DNA of 38,948 nt, taken from the NCBI GenBank assembly GCA_035530375.1, contig DATKUY010000002.1, forward strand, positions 1 through 38,948. The letters run 5' to 3'. The notes under the pieces are model-generated. The model worked only from the letters and a program-made list of their open reading frames with translations. It made no database searches and had not been told where the DNA came from. Every line of letters begins with the position of its first letter. The stretch's first letter is position 1. Positions 31,407 to 38,948 of the stretch are shown in pieces. Position numbers and translations under genes: made by a program. Origin of the DNA: Sulfuricella sp035530375 (GTDB taxonomy: Bacteria > Pseudomonadota > Gammaproteobacteria > Burkholderiales > Sulfuricellaceae).

Positions 31407-34400
31407 TTATTCTTCGATTGTGCGCGGGTGGCGGGCGTGCCAGCGCAGCAGGCCGTTCTCCACCAGCGAATAAACCGCCGGCACCACCACCAGGGTAAGC
31501 AGGGTCGAGGTGATCATGCCGCCGATGACCGCCACCGCCAGCGGCCCGTTGGTTTCGGCGCCGGCGCCCAGACCCAGCGCCGCCGGCAACAGCGCCAGGA
31601 TGATAGTGAGCGAGGTCATCAGCACCGGGCGCATCCGGATCGGGCAGGCGTCCTTGAGTGCTTCGTCCACCGCCATGCCTTCTCCGCGCCGCTGATTGGT
31701 GAGATCGACCAGCAGGATGGAGTTTTTTGCCACCAGGCCGATCAACAGCACCAGTCCGATCATCGAATAGATGTTGAGGGTGTGGCCCACCAGCCACAGC
31801 GCCATGACGCCGCCGATGATGGCGAGCGGCTGCGCCAGCATGATGATGAAAGGCTGGATGAAGGAGTTGAACTGGCTCGCCAGCACCATATAGAGCAGGA
31901 TCATCGCCAGGGTGAAAGCGAAAATCATGTTTTGCACGGTTTTGCCGAATTCCTCGGCCTGGCCGATCATTTTTATATTGTAACCAATCGGCAGAATGTC
32001 GGATGCGACCTGCTTCACCCTGGCGACAGCCTCGCCCAGCGGAATCGTCGGAGAAGCATAGAAGGTCGCGGCGTATTGCAGGTCGAAACGTCCGATAACC
32101 GCCGCGCCCAGCACCTGCTTGAAGCCGGCGACGGTATCCAGGCGCACCAGATTACCGTCCCTGGCGCGCAGGTAGATTTTGCCGAGATCGCTGGTCTGGG
32201 TAAAGGAACCATCCTTGGCCTTGAGCCTGATATCGTAGCGCTGGCCGTCGCCGGGTTCGTCGTTGAACTTGGCGATGTCCACGCCGCCGCTCAGCATGTT
32301 GAGTGCCATTGCCACATCCTGGGTCGAGAGGCCGGCGGCCGCAATGCGGGTGCGGTCCGGGGTGAGCGTCAGTTGCGGCAGGTCGAGTTGCAGATCCAGA
32401 TCCATCCTGCCGATACCGGGCTCAGCCGTGAGCCTCTGCTGCAATACCTGGGAGTAGCGCCCCACATCCTCCAGATTGGGACCGCTCAACACGAACTGCA
32501 ACGGCTCGCCGCGCTGCCCGCCGACAATCGGGTAGGGTCCGGCAAAGGCGCGCGCGCCGGGTATCTGCGCCAACTCCTTGCGCAACACAGGAATAACATC
32601 CTGCTGTTTGATTTTCCGTTCCCCGCGCGGCGCCATGCGCACCACCACCATCGCCTGGTTGACCTGGCCCGCCGAGCCAAGGCCGATCAGGGCGAACTCG
32701 GTGACAATTTCCTTGTGACGGAACAGGATTTTTTCAGCCATGCGCAGGCGGCTGTCGGTGTATTCGATGCTCGATCCCAGCGGTGTTCTCAGATGAACCA
32801 GGAAGCGACCTTCGTCTTCGTCCGGCACGAACGCCTTGCCCACATTGGAAAAAAAGTAGACGCTCGAAACCACAATAGCCAGGGTCAGCGCGACCACTTT
32901 CCAGCGATGCCGGAGCGATTTTTCCAGCAGGAAACGGTAGAGGTTGTCCATGCCGTGGAAGAACCGGTCGAGCGCGTAATACAGACGGCCATGCTGCTTT
33001 TCCACCTTGAGGTAGCGCGAACACAGCATCGGCGTCAGGGTCAGCGAAACGAACAGCGACACCAGCACGCCGAAGGTAACGACCACCGCGAAAGATTTGA
33101 AGAACTGGCCGATGATGCCGCCCATGAAGATCACCGGGGCAAAAATCGAAACCAGCGCCAGCGTCGCCGCGACCACCGCGAACACCACTTCGCGGCTGCC
33201 GTTGACTGCCGCGGCGACGGGGTCGGGGTCAATTTTTTCGCGGTGGCGAAAAATGTTTTCCAGCACCACGATGGAGTCGTCCACCACCACGCCGATCAGC
33301 AGCAGCAGCGCCAGCATGGTGAGTGAATTGAGCGTGAAACCGGCAAAATAGATGACGGCAACCGCGCCGAGCAGCGAGACCGGGATTGCCGTTGCAATGA
33401 TCAATGTGGAGCGCGCCGAACGCAGAAACAGCAAGACGATCAGCGCCGCCAGCAGCGTGCCTTCGACCAGGTGCTCCTTGAGCGAGTTGACGATTTCCTG
33501 AATGAAGACCGCGTCGTTCGAGACGATGGTCAGCTCCATGCCCGGCGGCAGTTGCGGGATGATCTCGTTGGTCAGGCGTTTTTTGATTTCATCGACAATC
33601 GCCACGGTGTTGGTGTTGGCCACCTTGACGATGCCCAGGCCAACCGTGGTTTTGCCCATGAAGCGCGCCAGTTGGCGGTAATCGGCCAGGCCGTCCTCGA
33701 TTTCGGCGACGTCCCCGAGGCGAACCGGAGCGCCGTCGCGATAGGCGACGATCATCTTTTCCAGGCCGCTCAGCGTATGGAATTCCATATCGAGCTTGAT
33801 CAGGTTTTCGGTGGTGCCGCCCACCAGAAAGCCGCCGGCCATTTGAACGTGCTCTTTGTTGAAAGCTTCCACCAGATCCTGGGCGGTGATCTGGAATGCC
33901 GCCATTTTTGCCGGCAGCAGATTGACGCGGATAGTGCGGTCGCGACGTCCGCCGAGGCGCACCTCGCCCACGCCGTCGATGGTTTCCAGGCGTTTCTTTA
34001 CCACATTGACGGCGTACTGGTTGAGCTGCTGCTGGGTGCGGTCGCCGCGCAGCGCAAGCCACATGATCGGCATGGCGTTGGTTTCCACCTTGGCCACGAC
34101 CGGCGGGTCAACGTCCTTGGGCAGGAGACGCAACACCTGGTTGACCTTGGCTTGCACTTCGTTGAAGGCGACATCGATTTTCTTGTCCAGGCTGAAGGTG
34201 ATGTTGATCACCGACACGCCCGGCGCGGAGCTGGACTGGATATGCTCGATGCCCGGCACGCTGTTGATCGAGGTTTCGATGACGTTGGTGATGCTGGAAT
34301 CGACGATATCCGGGTTGGCGCCCTTCAGCGAGGTGGTGATCGAAACCACCGGAAATTCGATATAGGGAAAACGATCCATGCCGATGCGCTGGTAGCTGAT

Positions 34401-34478
34401 GACGCCGAACAGCACCAGCACCGCCGACATCATGAACGCCAGCACGTGGCGCTTGATCGAAAGTTCCGGCAGCGTCAT
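31407..34478 (-). CDS. RND efflux transporter, HAE1/AcrB family
   Basis: A 1023-residue proton-driven inner-membrane pump. The usual duplicated architecture is visible: TM1 (MTLPELSIKRHVLAFMMSAV), periplasmic porter domain, TM2-6 with the proton-relay Asp pair in LLIGVVVDDSIVVLENIFRH, then EVVFAVVAATLALVSIFAPV, a second porter domain and the second helical bundle ending with LTLVVVPAVYSLVENGLLR. The DD pair and overall length fit multidrug (HAE1) rather than heavy-metal (HME) pumps. It overlaps the adaptor gene upstream by four bases. No TolC-type outer-membrane gene is in the operon. Confidence 0.95.
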   Translation of the reverse strand: MTLPELSIKRHVLAFMMSAVLVLFGVISYQRIGMDRFPYIEFPVVSITTSLKGANPDIVDSSITNVIETSINSVPGIEHIQSSSAPGVSVINITFSLDKKIDVAFNEVQAKVNQVLRLLPKDVDPPVVAKVETNAMPIMWLALRGDRTQQQLNQYAVNVVKKRLETIDGVGEVRLGGRRDRTIRVNLLPAKMAAFQITAQDLVEAFNKEHVQMAGGFLVGGTTENLIKLDMEFHTLSGLEKMIVAYRDGAPVRLGDVAEIEDGLADYRQLARFMGKTTVGLGIVKVANTNTVAIVDEIKKRLTNEIIPQLPPGMELTIVSNDAVFIQEIVNSLKEHLVEGTLLAALIVLLFLRSARSTLIIATAIPVSLLGAVAVIYFAGFTLNSLTMLALLLLIGVVVDDSIVVLENIFRHREKIDPDPVAAAVNGSREVVFAVVAATLALVSIFAPVIFMGGIIGQFFKSFAVVVTFGVLVSLFVSLTLTPMLCSRYLKVEKQHGRLYYALDRFFHGMDNLYRFLLEKSLRHRWKVVALTLAIVVSSVYFFSNVGKAFVPDEDEGRFLVHLRTPLGSSIEYTDSRLRMAEKILFRHKEIVTEFALIGLGSAGQVNQAMVVVRMAPRGERKIKQQDVIPVLRKELAQIPGARAFAGPYPIVGGQRGEPLQFVLSGPNLEDVGRYSQVLQQRLTAEPGIGRMDLDLQLDLPQLTLTPDRTRIAAAGLSTQDVAMALNMLSGGVDIAKFNDEPGDGQRYDIRLKAKDGSFTQTSDLGKIYLRARDGNLVRLDTVAGFKQVLGAAVIGRFDLQYAATFYASPTIPLGEAVARVKQVASDILPIGYNIKMIGQAEEFGKTVQNMIFAFTLAMILLYMVLASQFNSFIQPFIIMLAQPLAIIGGVMALWLVGHTLNIYSMIGLVLLIGLVAKNSILLVDLTNQRRGEGMAVDEALKDACPIRMRPVLMTSLTIILALLPAALGLGAGAETNGPLAVAVIGGMITSTLLTLVVVPAVYSLVENGLLRWHARHPRTIEE

Positions 34479-35545
34479 TTTTTCGGGCCTTCAGGCTTCT
34501 GGTTTTTTGCGCCCTGCACCATCACTGCTGCCTTGTCGGTCAGGAAGCCGGCACCGTCCACCGCGACCGTTTCGCCGAGGGATAGCCCGGAAAGGACTTC
34601 CACCAAACCGTCCTGCCGGACGCCGGTGGTGACGATGCGCTGCACTGCCTTGCCGTTCTCGATTGCATAAACCACCTTGCCGGCAGGCCGCAGCACCACG
34701 CTGACTTCAGGCACGGCCACCGCCCGTGCGTGCTCCTCAAGCACCACGGCGCCGTTGACCGAGGCGCCAGGCCGCCAGCCGCCGGGATTTTTAACCTCGA
34801 CAATGGCATCGAAAGAGCGGGAGGCGGCACCGACCATCGGCCGCACCTGCGTGATTTTGCCGTTCACTATCGCGCCCGGCACAGTCGGCGTGGAAAGCCT
34901 GACGGCCTGGCCGACCTTGATGCGCGGCGCGGCGGTTTCCGGAAAGGGCAGGCGAATGCGCAGGTTCTCGCTGGTGGAAAGCTGGAAAACCGGCTTGCCG
35001 AGATCGATCCAGTCGCCCACCGAGACCAGGCGATTATCGACCCGGCCATTCACCGGAGAAACGATGCGGGTGCGGGACAGATTCTTGGCAGCGCGATTGT
35101 ACTGCTCGCGCGCAGCGACATCCTGGGCGTCATAACTCTCCAGCGCGGCGGGCGAAATAAACCCTTTCCCGGCCAGTTCGCGATACCGCTCGGTCAACTT
35201 GCGCTGGGCCACCGCCTGGGCTTCCAGCCGCTTCGCATCGGCCGAGTAGTCGATGGGTTCGATCTCCGCCAGCACTTGTCCTTTCTTCACCGCATCGCCG
35301 ATTTCCACGTATACCTTGATGATGCGTCCAGCTACCTCGGCACCGACCTTGGGCGCGGTGGAGCTGTCGACGTCGCCGACAGACTGTTCCAGTACCTGCA
35401 TGGCGCGGGGTTGCGCCTGGACAACCGTAATGATCGCCGGCGGCGGGCCGGATTTCTTTTGCTCATCGGGCTTCCTGGCGCAGCCCGGCAGCACGAAGCC
35501 GGCACAAAGCAAAAGAGTCAGCAAGCCAATACGGGGGGTTAGCAT
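34475..35545 (-). CDS. RND membrane fusion protein (AcrA/MexA-like adaptor)
   Basis: A 356-residue lipoprotein adaptor. From ATG 35545 the signal peptide MLTPRIGLLTLLLCAGFVLPGC places the lipidated Cys at residue 22. It has a lipoyl half VGAEVAGRIIKVYVEIGDAV, a short hairpin (about 95-150), the second half IVSPVNGRVDNRLVSVGDWI, a beta-barrel and the membrane-proximal domain (VLRPAGKVVYAIENGKAVQ). The frame is open upstream to 35710 but that part overlaps tetR and is not adaptor-like. Its stop overlaps the pump start (ATGA), so the two are translated together. Confidence 0.93.
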   Translation of the reverse strand: MLTPRIGLLTLLLCAGFVLPGCARKPDEQKKSGPPPAIITVVQAQPRAMQVLEQSVGDVDSSTAPKVGAEVAGRIIKVYVEIGDAVKKGQVLAEIEPIDYSADAKRLEAQAVAQRKLTERYRELAGKGFISPAALESYDAQDVAAREQYNRAAKNLSRTRIVSPVNGRVDNRLVSVGDWIDLGKPVFQLSTSENLRIRLPFPETAAPRIKVGQAVRLSTPTVPGAIVNGKITQVRPMVGAASRSFDAIVEVKNPGGWRPGASVNGAVVLEEHARAVAVPEVSVVLRPAGKVVYAIENGKAVQRIVTTGVRQDGLVEVLSGLSLGETVAVDGAGFLTDKAAVMVQGAKNQKPEGPKK

Positions 35546-35570
35546 TTTTTTCGTCCGAAGTTCAAGAAAG

Positions 35571-36227
35571 TCATTTTTTGTCGGGCGGCAGAATGCCGTA
35601 CAGCAGCATATCCACCAGCATTGCGCTGTAGCGTTCCGGAGTATCGGTGAAGCCGACATCGGGGAAATGGCGCAGCACTTCGCGCGACTGGAAATAGAAA
35701 ACGTTGGCACCGATCAGCAGCGTCGCCAGCATGGCGGGATCGATTTCCTCGCGCAGTTCGCCCTTCTTCTGTCCGGAGCGCAGGATATCCACCAGGCGAG
35801 CGAAATTCTGACCAAACACCTGTTCTGCCAATTCCTTGCCGCGCTGCGGGCCGTTTTTCAACAGATCGCGCTGGATCAGCCGGGAAACTTTTTCATCCCG
35901 CAGGATGTTGGCCAGATGCGAAAGAGAAAAATCGCGCAAGCGTTCGACCAGGGCGCCGGAGCCATTTCCGAGCCGGTCCATCTGCGGGAGAGATTCGCTG
36001 CAAGCGGTTTTCAGCACCGCGAGGTAAAGCTCGTTCTTCGATTTGAAGTGATGAAAAATATTGGCTTTGCTGACTCCGGCAAGCTCCGCGATGGCGCTCA
36101 TCGAAACCGCATTGAAGCCGGACTCGGCAAAGAGATCCTTGGCGGCGGCAAGAATCCGCTCCGTGGCATCCGCGCCGGTAACGGTAAATTTTTCAGACGG
36201 TGTAGCGGGGGGCATGGGCCGACTCAT
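35571..36227 (-). CDS. TetR-family repressor of the efflux operon
   Basis: A 218-residue regulator. The N-terminal TetR DNA-binding domain is at about residues 20-68 (ATERILAAAKDLFAESGFNA, followed by IAELAGVSKANIFHHFKSKNEL), the classic helix-turn-helix. The C-terminal all-helical ligand domain ends GILPPDKK. It is the first gene of the six-gene minus-strand unit and lies 32 bases from an 18-base palindrome that is its probable operator, so autoregulation together with the pumps is likely. The inducer is unknown. Confidence 0.93.
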   Translation of the reverse strand: MSRPMPPATPSEKFTVTGADATERILAAAKDLFAESGFNAVSMSAIAELAGVSKANIFHHFKSKNELYLAVLKTACSESLPQMDRLGNGSGALVERLRDFSLSHLANILRDEKVSRLIQRDLLKNGPQRGKELAEQVFGQNFARLVDILRSGQKKGELREEIDPAMLATLLIGANVFYFQSREVLRHFPDVGFTDTPERYSAMLVDMLLYGILPPDKK

Positions 36228-36258
36228 TAAATCACAGAAATGCGGCGTAAATTAGCAC

Positions 36259-36276
36259 TGACTGACCGGTCGGTCA
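36259..36276. promoter_or_regulatory. TetR operator, 18-bp near-perfect palindrome
   Basis: TGACTGACC|GGTCGGTCA is a dyad with one mismatch, of the GACCGGTC-centred type common for TetR-family proteins. It lies 32-49 bases upstream of the repressor ATG, where it would block the promoter. Confidence 0.75.
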
Positions 36277-36323
36277 ATATTACTCGAAATAATTTTTCAG
36301 AATAGCGAGATCTAGCGACAGGC

Positions 36324-36356
36324 AAAAAAAACGGCGGGAAGATATCCCGCCGTTTT
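36324..36356 (-). terminator. Rho-independent terminator of the histone-like gene
   Basis: A 9-pair stem ACGGCGGGA / TCCCGCCGT with loop AGATA (36331-36353), preceded on the plus strand by eight A, which gives U8 on the minus-strand RNA. It lies just after the histone-like stop and separates that gene from the tetR operon. Confidence 0.88.
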
Positions 36357-36370
36357 AAAAAAGAAATTTG

Positions 36371-37090
36371 CTACTTTTTCATCGGTGCTGCTTTCAGGGC
36401 CGCAGCGGCAAGAGCGGCCAGCGACGTCGCTGCAGGTGCAGGGGTGGTCGGCGCTTTTTGCACCGCCGCGCTAACTGCCGGCTTGGGAGCCGCAGGCTTG
36501 ACGGCAGGTTTTGCAGCCGGCTTGGGAGCGGCTTTTTTCACCGCAGGTTTAGGGGCGGCTTTTTTCACTGCGGGTTTGGCTGCAACTTTTTTAGGAGCGG
36601 CTTTTTTCGCGGCGGGCTTGGCTGCAACTTTTTTAGGAGCGGCTTTTTTCACTGCGGGCTTGGCTGCAACTTTTTTAGGGGCAGCTTTTTTCGCGGCGGG
36701 TTTGGCTGCAACTTTTTTGGGGGCGGCTTTTTTCGCGGCGGGTTTGGCTGCAACTTTTTTAGGAGCGGCTTTTTTCGCGGCGGGCTTGGCTGCAACTTTT
36801 TTAGGGGCGGCTTTTTTCGCGGCGGGCTTGGCTGCAACTTTTTTGGGGGCGGCTTTTTTCACTGCGGGTTTGGCTGCAACTTTTTTAGGGGCGGCTTTTT
36901 TCGCGGCGGGTTTGGCTGCAACTTTTTGGGGGGCGGCTTTTTTCGCGGCGGGTTTGGCTGCAACTTTTTTGGGGGCGGCTTTTTTCGCGGCGGGTTTGGC
37001 TGCAGCAGGCTTGGCAGCCGGTTTTTTTGCAGGCGCCTTGGCGGGTGCCTTGGCGGAAGACGTGCTCACATTCTTTTTCTCTGTTGCCAT
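36371..37090 (-). CDS. Histone H1-like Ala/Lys/Pro-rich nucleoid protein
   Basis: A 239-residue low-complexity basic protein composed almost entirely of Ala, Lys, Pro and Val. Ten tandem copies of a 14-residue unit (AAPKKVAAKPAAKK and variants) fill about residues 30-170, flanked by looser PAKAP/KPAVKP repeats and a hydrophobic Ala/Leu-rich C-terminus (ATSLAALAAAALKAAPMKK). This matches the eukaryotic-H1-C-tail-like proteins (AlgP/HctB/BpH1 type) of Beta- and Gammaproteobacteria, which bind DNA non-specifically. AAGGAG lies seven bases before the ATG, and a strong terminator follows. Variation in repeat number between strains is expected. Confidence 0.85.
   Translation of the reverse strand: MATEKKNVSTSSAKAPAKAPAKKPAAKPAAAKPAAKKAAPKKVAAKPAAKKAAPQKVAAKPAAKKAAPKKVAAKPAVKKAAPKKVAAKPAAKKAAPKKVAAKPAAKKAAPKKVAAKPAAKKAAPKKVAAKPAAKKAAPKKVAAKPAVKKAAPKKVAAKPAAKKAAPKKVAAKPAVKKAAPKPAVKKAAPKPAAKPAVKPAAPKPAVSAAVQKAPTTPAPAATSLAALAAAALKAAPMKK
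36582..37001. repeat. Ten tandem copies of a 42-bp coding repeat
   Basis: The block beginning GCAACTTTTTT recurs every 42 bases from 36582 to 36960, with only a few substitutions per copy (for example TTTTCACTG versus TTTTCGCGG). It lies within the histone-like gene and keeps the frame, so copy gain or loss would change protein length by 14 residues. Confidence 0.9.
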
Positions 37091-37298
37091 TTGCTGACTC
37101 CTTATTAAAAAGTTATCTCGACTAAATATTTATTTTGGGGTTAACGATAAATCCAAAATAAAGCGGCAGCACTGAACAACAAATTACAAACCTTCGTTGC
37201 TCCTCCCGTTTAGGACTGCACGATCGAGAGCATGTTTCCGCCTTGCCTTCGGATTCTATTCCAGTTATTTAAAAATGCACAATAGATAAAGCGTCTTT

Positions 37299-37460
37299 AT
37301 GAAAAAAAATTCATTGAAAATAAACGGGTACGTGAAAATTCCTGGGGCGGATTTTTTTGCCAAGTGTGGGCATCCGGCCAACATGCCGATGTCGTACATC
37401 GGTCATTCATATGATTGTTGGCCGGATTATGGCGGTTATGAATCGGGTTTGAAGCGCTGA
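37299..37460 (+). CDS. Possible 53-residue hypothetical protein (doubtful)
   Basis: A short open frame, MKKNSLKINGYVKIPGADFF and onward, with residues such as Cys23, His25, Cys40, Trp41 and several Tyr/Gly. It has no clear ribosome binding site and no recognised family. A nested inverted repeat occupies its middle, which could equally mean that the stretch is a structural RNA or DNA element. The rest of 37091-37466 is AT-rich, carries the histone gene's upstream region, and shows nothing else. Confidence 0.25.
   Translation: MKKNSLKINGYVKIPGADFFAKCGHPANMPMSYIGHSYDCWPDYGGYESGLKR
37372..37427. repeat. Nested perfect inverted repeats (12-bp outer, 7-bp inner)
   Basis: Outer arms ATCCGGCCAACA (37372-37383) and TGTTGGCCGGAT (37416-37427) are exact reverse complements. 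Inside them CCGATGT (37386-37392) and ACATCGG (37396-37402) form a second perfect hairpin with loop CGT. No T-run follows closely on either strand, so it is not a standard terminator of lysA. Confidence 0.7.
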
Positions 37461-37466
37461 AAAAAA

Positions 37467-38711
37467 TCAGGGGAGGCGTTGCTCAAGTGCAAATAGCTGT
37501 GAAATTTTTTCACGTTCGCGAATCAAATAAGTGTTGTTTTTTTGCACCATGATTTCAGCCACGCGCGGTCGGGTGTTGTAGTTGGAACTCATACTCATGC
37601 CGTAGGCTCCCGCCGACATCACCGCCAGCAGATCTCCTTCGGCGAGATGCAAGTGGCGATCATGGCCGAGGAAGTCGCCGCTTTCGCAAACCGGCCCGAC
37701 AATTTCATAACGCTGCGCAACGCCCGCGCTGTCCCTGACGGGAAGAATCGCATGGTAGGCATCGTACAACGCCGGGCGCATCAGGTCGTTCATGGCGGCA
37801 TCGACAATGGCGAAATTTTTGGTGTCGCCATGCTTCAGATATTCCACTTTGGTGAGCAGCAAACCGGCGTTGCCGACCAACGCCCGACCGGGCTCGACCA
37901 GTATCCTGAACTTGCGGTCGACGAGCTTCTCCAGCAGCGCCTCGGCATAGTCGGCCACGGGCGGCGGCGTTTCATCGCTGTAGCTAATTCCCAGTCCGCC
38001 GCCGATGTCGAGGTGGCGAATCGCGATGCCGTCTTTTTCCATCTCGTCGACCAGCAGCAACACCTTGTCGAGAGCATCGACGAAGGGTGAAACCTCGGTG
38101 ATCTGCGAACCGATATGGCAGTCGATGCCAACCACATCCAGATGCGGAAATTTGCGCGCGCCGTGGTAAATTCTGACGGCGTCGGCATAGGCGATGCCGA
38201 ATTTATTACCCTTGAGTCCGGTGGAAATGTACGGATGGGTTTTGGGGTCCACATCCGGATTGACGCGCAAACTGACCGGCGCGCGCTTGCCCATTTCTCC
38301 GGCAACTTTGTTGAGCCGTTCCAGCTCGCTTTCCGATTCGACGTTAAAGCACAGGATGCCCGCCTCCAACGCCTGGCGCATTTCATCCGCAGTTTTGCCG
38401 ACGCCGGAAAACACCACTTTTTTTGCATCGCCGCCAGCCGCCAGCACGCGCGCAAGTTCGCCGCCGGAAACGATGTCGAACCCGGCGCCGAGACGAGCGA
38501 ACAAATCGAGAATGGCGAGGCTGGAATTGGCTTTGACCGCGTAACAGACGAGGTGGTCGTGCCCGGCGAACGCCTGGTCGAAACTCTGGTAGGCGGCGGT
38601 CAGTGCGGCATGGGAATAGACATAACAAGGCGTACCGAACTCGGCGGCAATGCGCGCAAGCGGCACCGCTTCGACACACAATTCGCCGTCATGGCGGGAG
38701 AAAAAATTCAC
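37467..38711 (-). CDS. lysA: Diaminopimelate decarboxylase
   Basis: A 414-residue PLP enzyme (fold III) that converts meso-diaminopimelate to lysine. Landmarks: CYAVKANSSLAIL with PLP-Lys at about 60, DIVSGGELARVL, GIDCHIGSQIT, the phosphate-binding HLDIGGGLGI, EPGRALVGNAG, and the active-site Cys in GPVCESGDFLG. I use the GTG at 38711, with GGAG eight bases upstream and a GTGA overlap with the stop of lptM. The frame is open to 38813, but that stretch lies inside lptM and is not LysA-like. The family's usual length is about 415-420. Confidence 0.95.
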   Translation of the reverse strand: MNFFSRHDGELCVEAVPLARIAAEFGTPCYVYSHAALTAAYQSFDQAFAGHDHLVCYAVKANSSLAILDLFARLGAGFDIVSGGELARVLAAGGDAKKVVFSGVGKTADEMRQALEAGILCFNVESESELERLNKVAGEMGKRAPVSLRVNPDVDPKTHPYISTGLKGNKFGIAYADAVRIYHGARKFPHLDVVGIDCHIGSQITEVSPFVDALDKVLLLVDEMEKDGIAIRHLDIGGGLGISYSDETPPPVADYAEALLEKLVDRKFRILVEPGRALVGNAGLLLTKVEYLKHGDTKNFAIVDAAMNDLMRPALYDAYHAILPVRDSAGVAQRYEIVGPVCESGDFLGHDRHLHLAEGDLLAVMSAGAYGMSMSSNYNTRPRVAEIMVQKNNTYLIREREKISQLFALEQRLP

Positions 38712-38860
38712 GGCTTTTTCTCCTCGGCAGCCGCGGGTTGCGGCGCAGCCGGCGCGACGGCCATGGGTTTCTGCTGCGGCGGCGGCAGATAGAGATCGCC
38801 TTTGTGGCCGCAACCCGGAAGCAGCATGACAAGCAGAACTGGCAAAAAAATGGAGCGCAT
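38708..38860 (-). CDS. lptM: LPS translocon maturation chaperone-type small lipoprotein LptM (YifL)
   Basis: A 50-residue lipoprotein: signal peptide MRSIFLPVLLVMLLPGC with lipobox Cys17, then the family's hallmark GHKGDLYLPPP, and a Pro/Ala tail ending AAAEEKKP. It matches YifL/LptM, which helps oxidative assembly of LptD in the outer membrane. Its stop overlaps the lysA GTG by four bases, and it is divergent from cyaY, the conserved proteobacterial order lptM-lysA / cyaY. Confidence 0.9.
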   Translation of the reverse strand: MRSIFLPVLLVMLLPGCGHKGDLYLPPPQQKPMAVAPAAPQPAAAEEKKP

Positions 38861-38912
38861 ATTATTCTCGGGGAATTGTGTTGCGCATCATCTTATCATA
38901 AGGAAAATAGCA

Positions 38913-38948
38913 ATGACCGAAAGCGAATTCAACAAACTGGCGGACGAA
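38913..38948 (+). CDS. cyaY: Frataxin-like iron donor CyaY (first 12 codons only)
   Basis: MTESEFNKLADE is the typical start of bacterial frataxin CyaY, an iron-binding regulator of Fe-S cluster assembly. AAGGA lies upstream of the ATG, and the gene runs off the end of the window. The identification rests on these 12 residues and on the conserved position opposite lptM-lysA. Confidence 0.8.
   Translation, partial: MTESEFNKLADE

Noticed and set aside
31329..33326. A 665-codon open frame on the plus strand opposite the RND pump
   Set aside because: The product is His/Gln/Arg-rich with no family features; the minus strand encodes an intact pump with conserved motifs.
36368..37108. Phe/Gly-rich repeat protein on the plus strand, and the look of a CRISPR-like array from the regular 42-bp spacing
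   Set aside because: The plus-strand frames are shadows of the Ala/Lys/Pro repeat gene, which has the ribosome binding site and terminator. The repeats are contiguous with no unique spacers, so this is not CRISPR.

Overview
The window looks like a chromosomal segment of a betaproteobacterium, probably near Nitrosomonadales/Gallionellales-type lineages. This is inferred from the gene content and order (glnA - DUF4124 protein - ntrB - ntrC, lptM-lysA divergent from cyaY, an Ala/Lys/Pro-rich histone-H1-like protein, several DUF4124 proteins); no rRNA or tRNA is present to confirm it. Most of the window is ordinary core genome, tightly packed, with many 1-11 base gene overlaps.

Layout. 1-3774 (+): 3' part of oligopeptidase A, an SH3b/coiled-coil membrane protein, a DUF4124/glutaredoxin-like protein and exonuclease III. 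About 3998-15598 (+): an accessory block with an ECF sigma factor, FecR-type anti-sigma and a TonB-dependent receptor carrying an STN signalling domain. These are followed by a 41-residue Cys-rich peptide gene, three radical SAM/SPASM enzymes, an ABC exporter (ATPase + permease), a decayed second TonB-receptor tail, and a secreted beta-propeller/cytochrome c fusion. 15612-16471 (-): two small haem-copper-oxidase/NnrS-like membrane proteins. 16530-21057 (-): ntrC, ntrB, a DUF4124 protein and glnA, with a sigma54 promoter and two NtrC sites upstream of glnA. 21250-22422 (-): a cation diffusion facilitator. 22535-26572 (+): aroE, mtgA, mgtE (behind a long structured leader) and a DUF1614 membrane protein. 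26582-28276 (-): a PiT phosphate transporter and its PhoU-like partner. 28389-36227 (-): a TetR-headed six-gene efflux operon combining an RND pump with a YbhFSR-like ABC exporter. 36371-37090 (-): a histone-like repeat protein. 37467-38860 (-): lysA and lptM. 38913-end (+): the start of cyaY.

The most interesting part is 8341-15598. The tiny peptide gene, missed by usual length cut-offs, has its own ribosome binding site, an acidic leader-like N-terminus and a Cys/Gly-rich C-terminus. It lies directly before three SPASM-type peptide-modifying radical SAM genes and an exporter, which is the layout of a ribosomally made, post-translationally modified peptide (RiPP) system. A FecI/FecR/TonB-receptor surface-signalling module lies directly upstream. 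Two readings fit: (A) a secreted, cross-linked, thiol-rich metallophore or signal that is re-imported and sensed by the receptor; (B) a cross-linked small subunit of a periplasmic redox enzyme, loosely analogous to quinohemoprotein amine dehydrogenase, with the propeller-cytochrome c protein as partner. The sequence does not decide between them.
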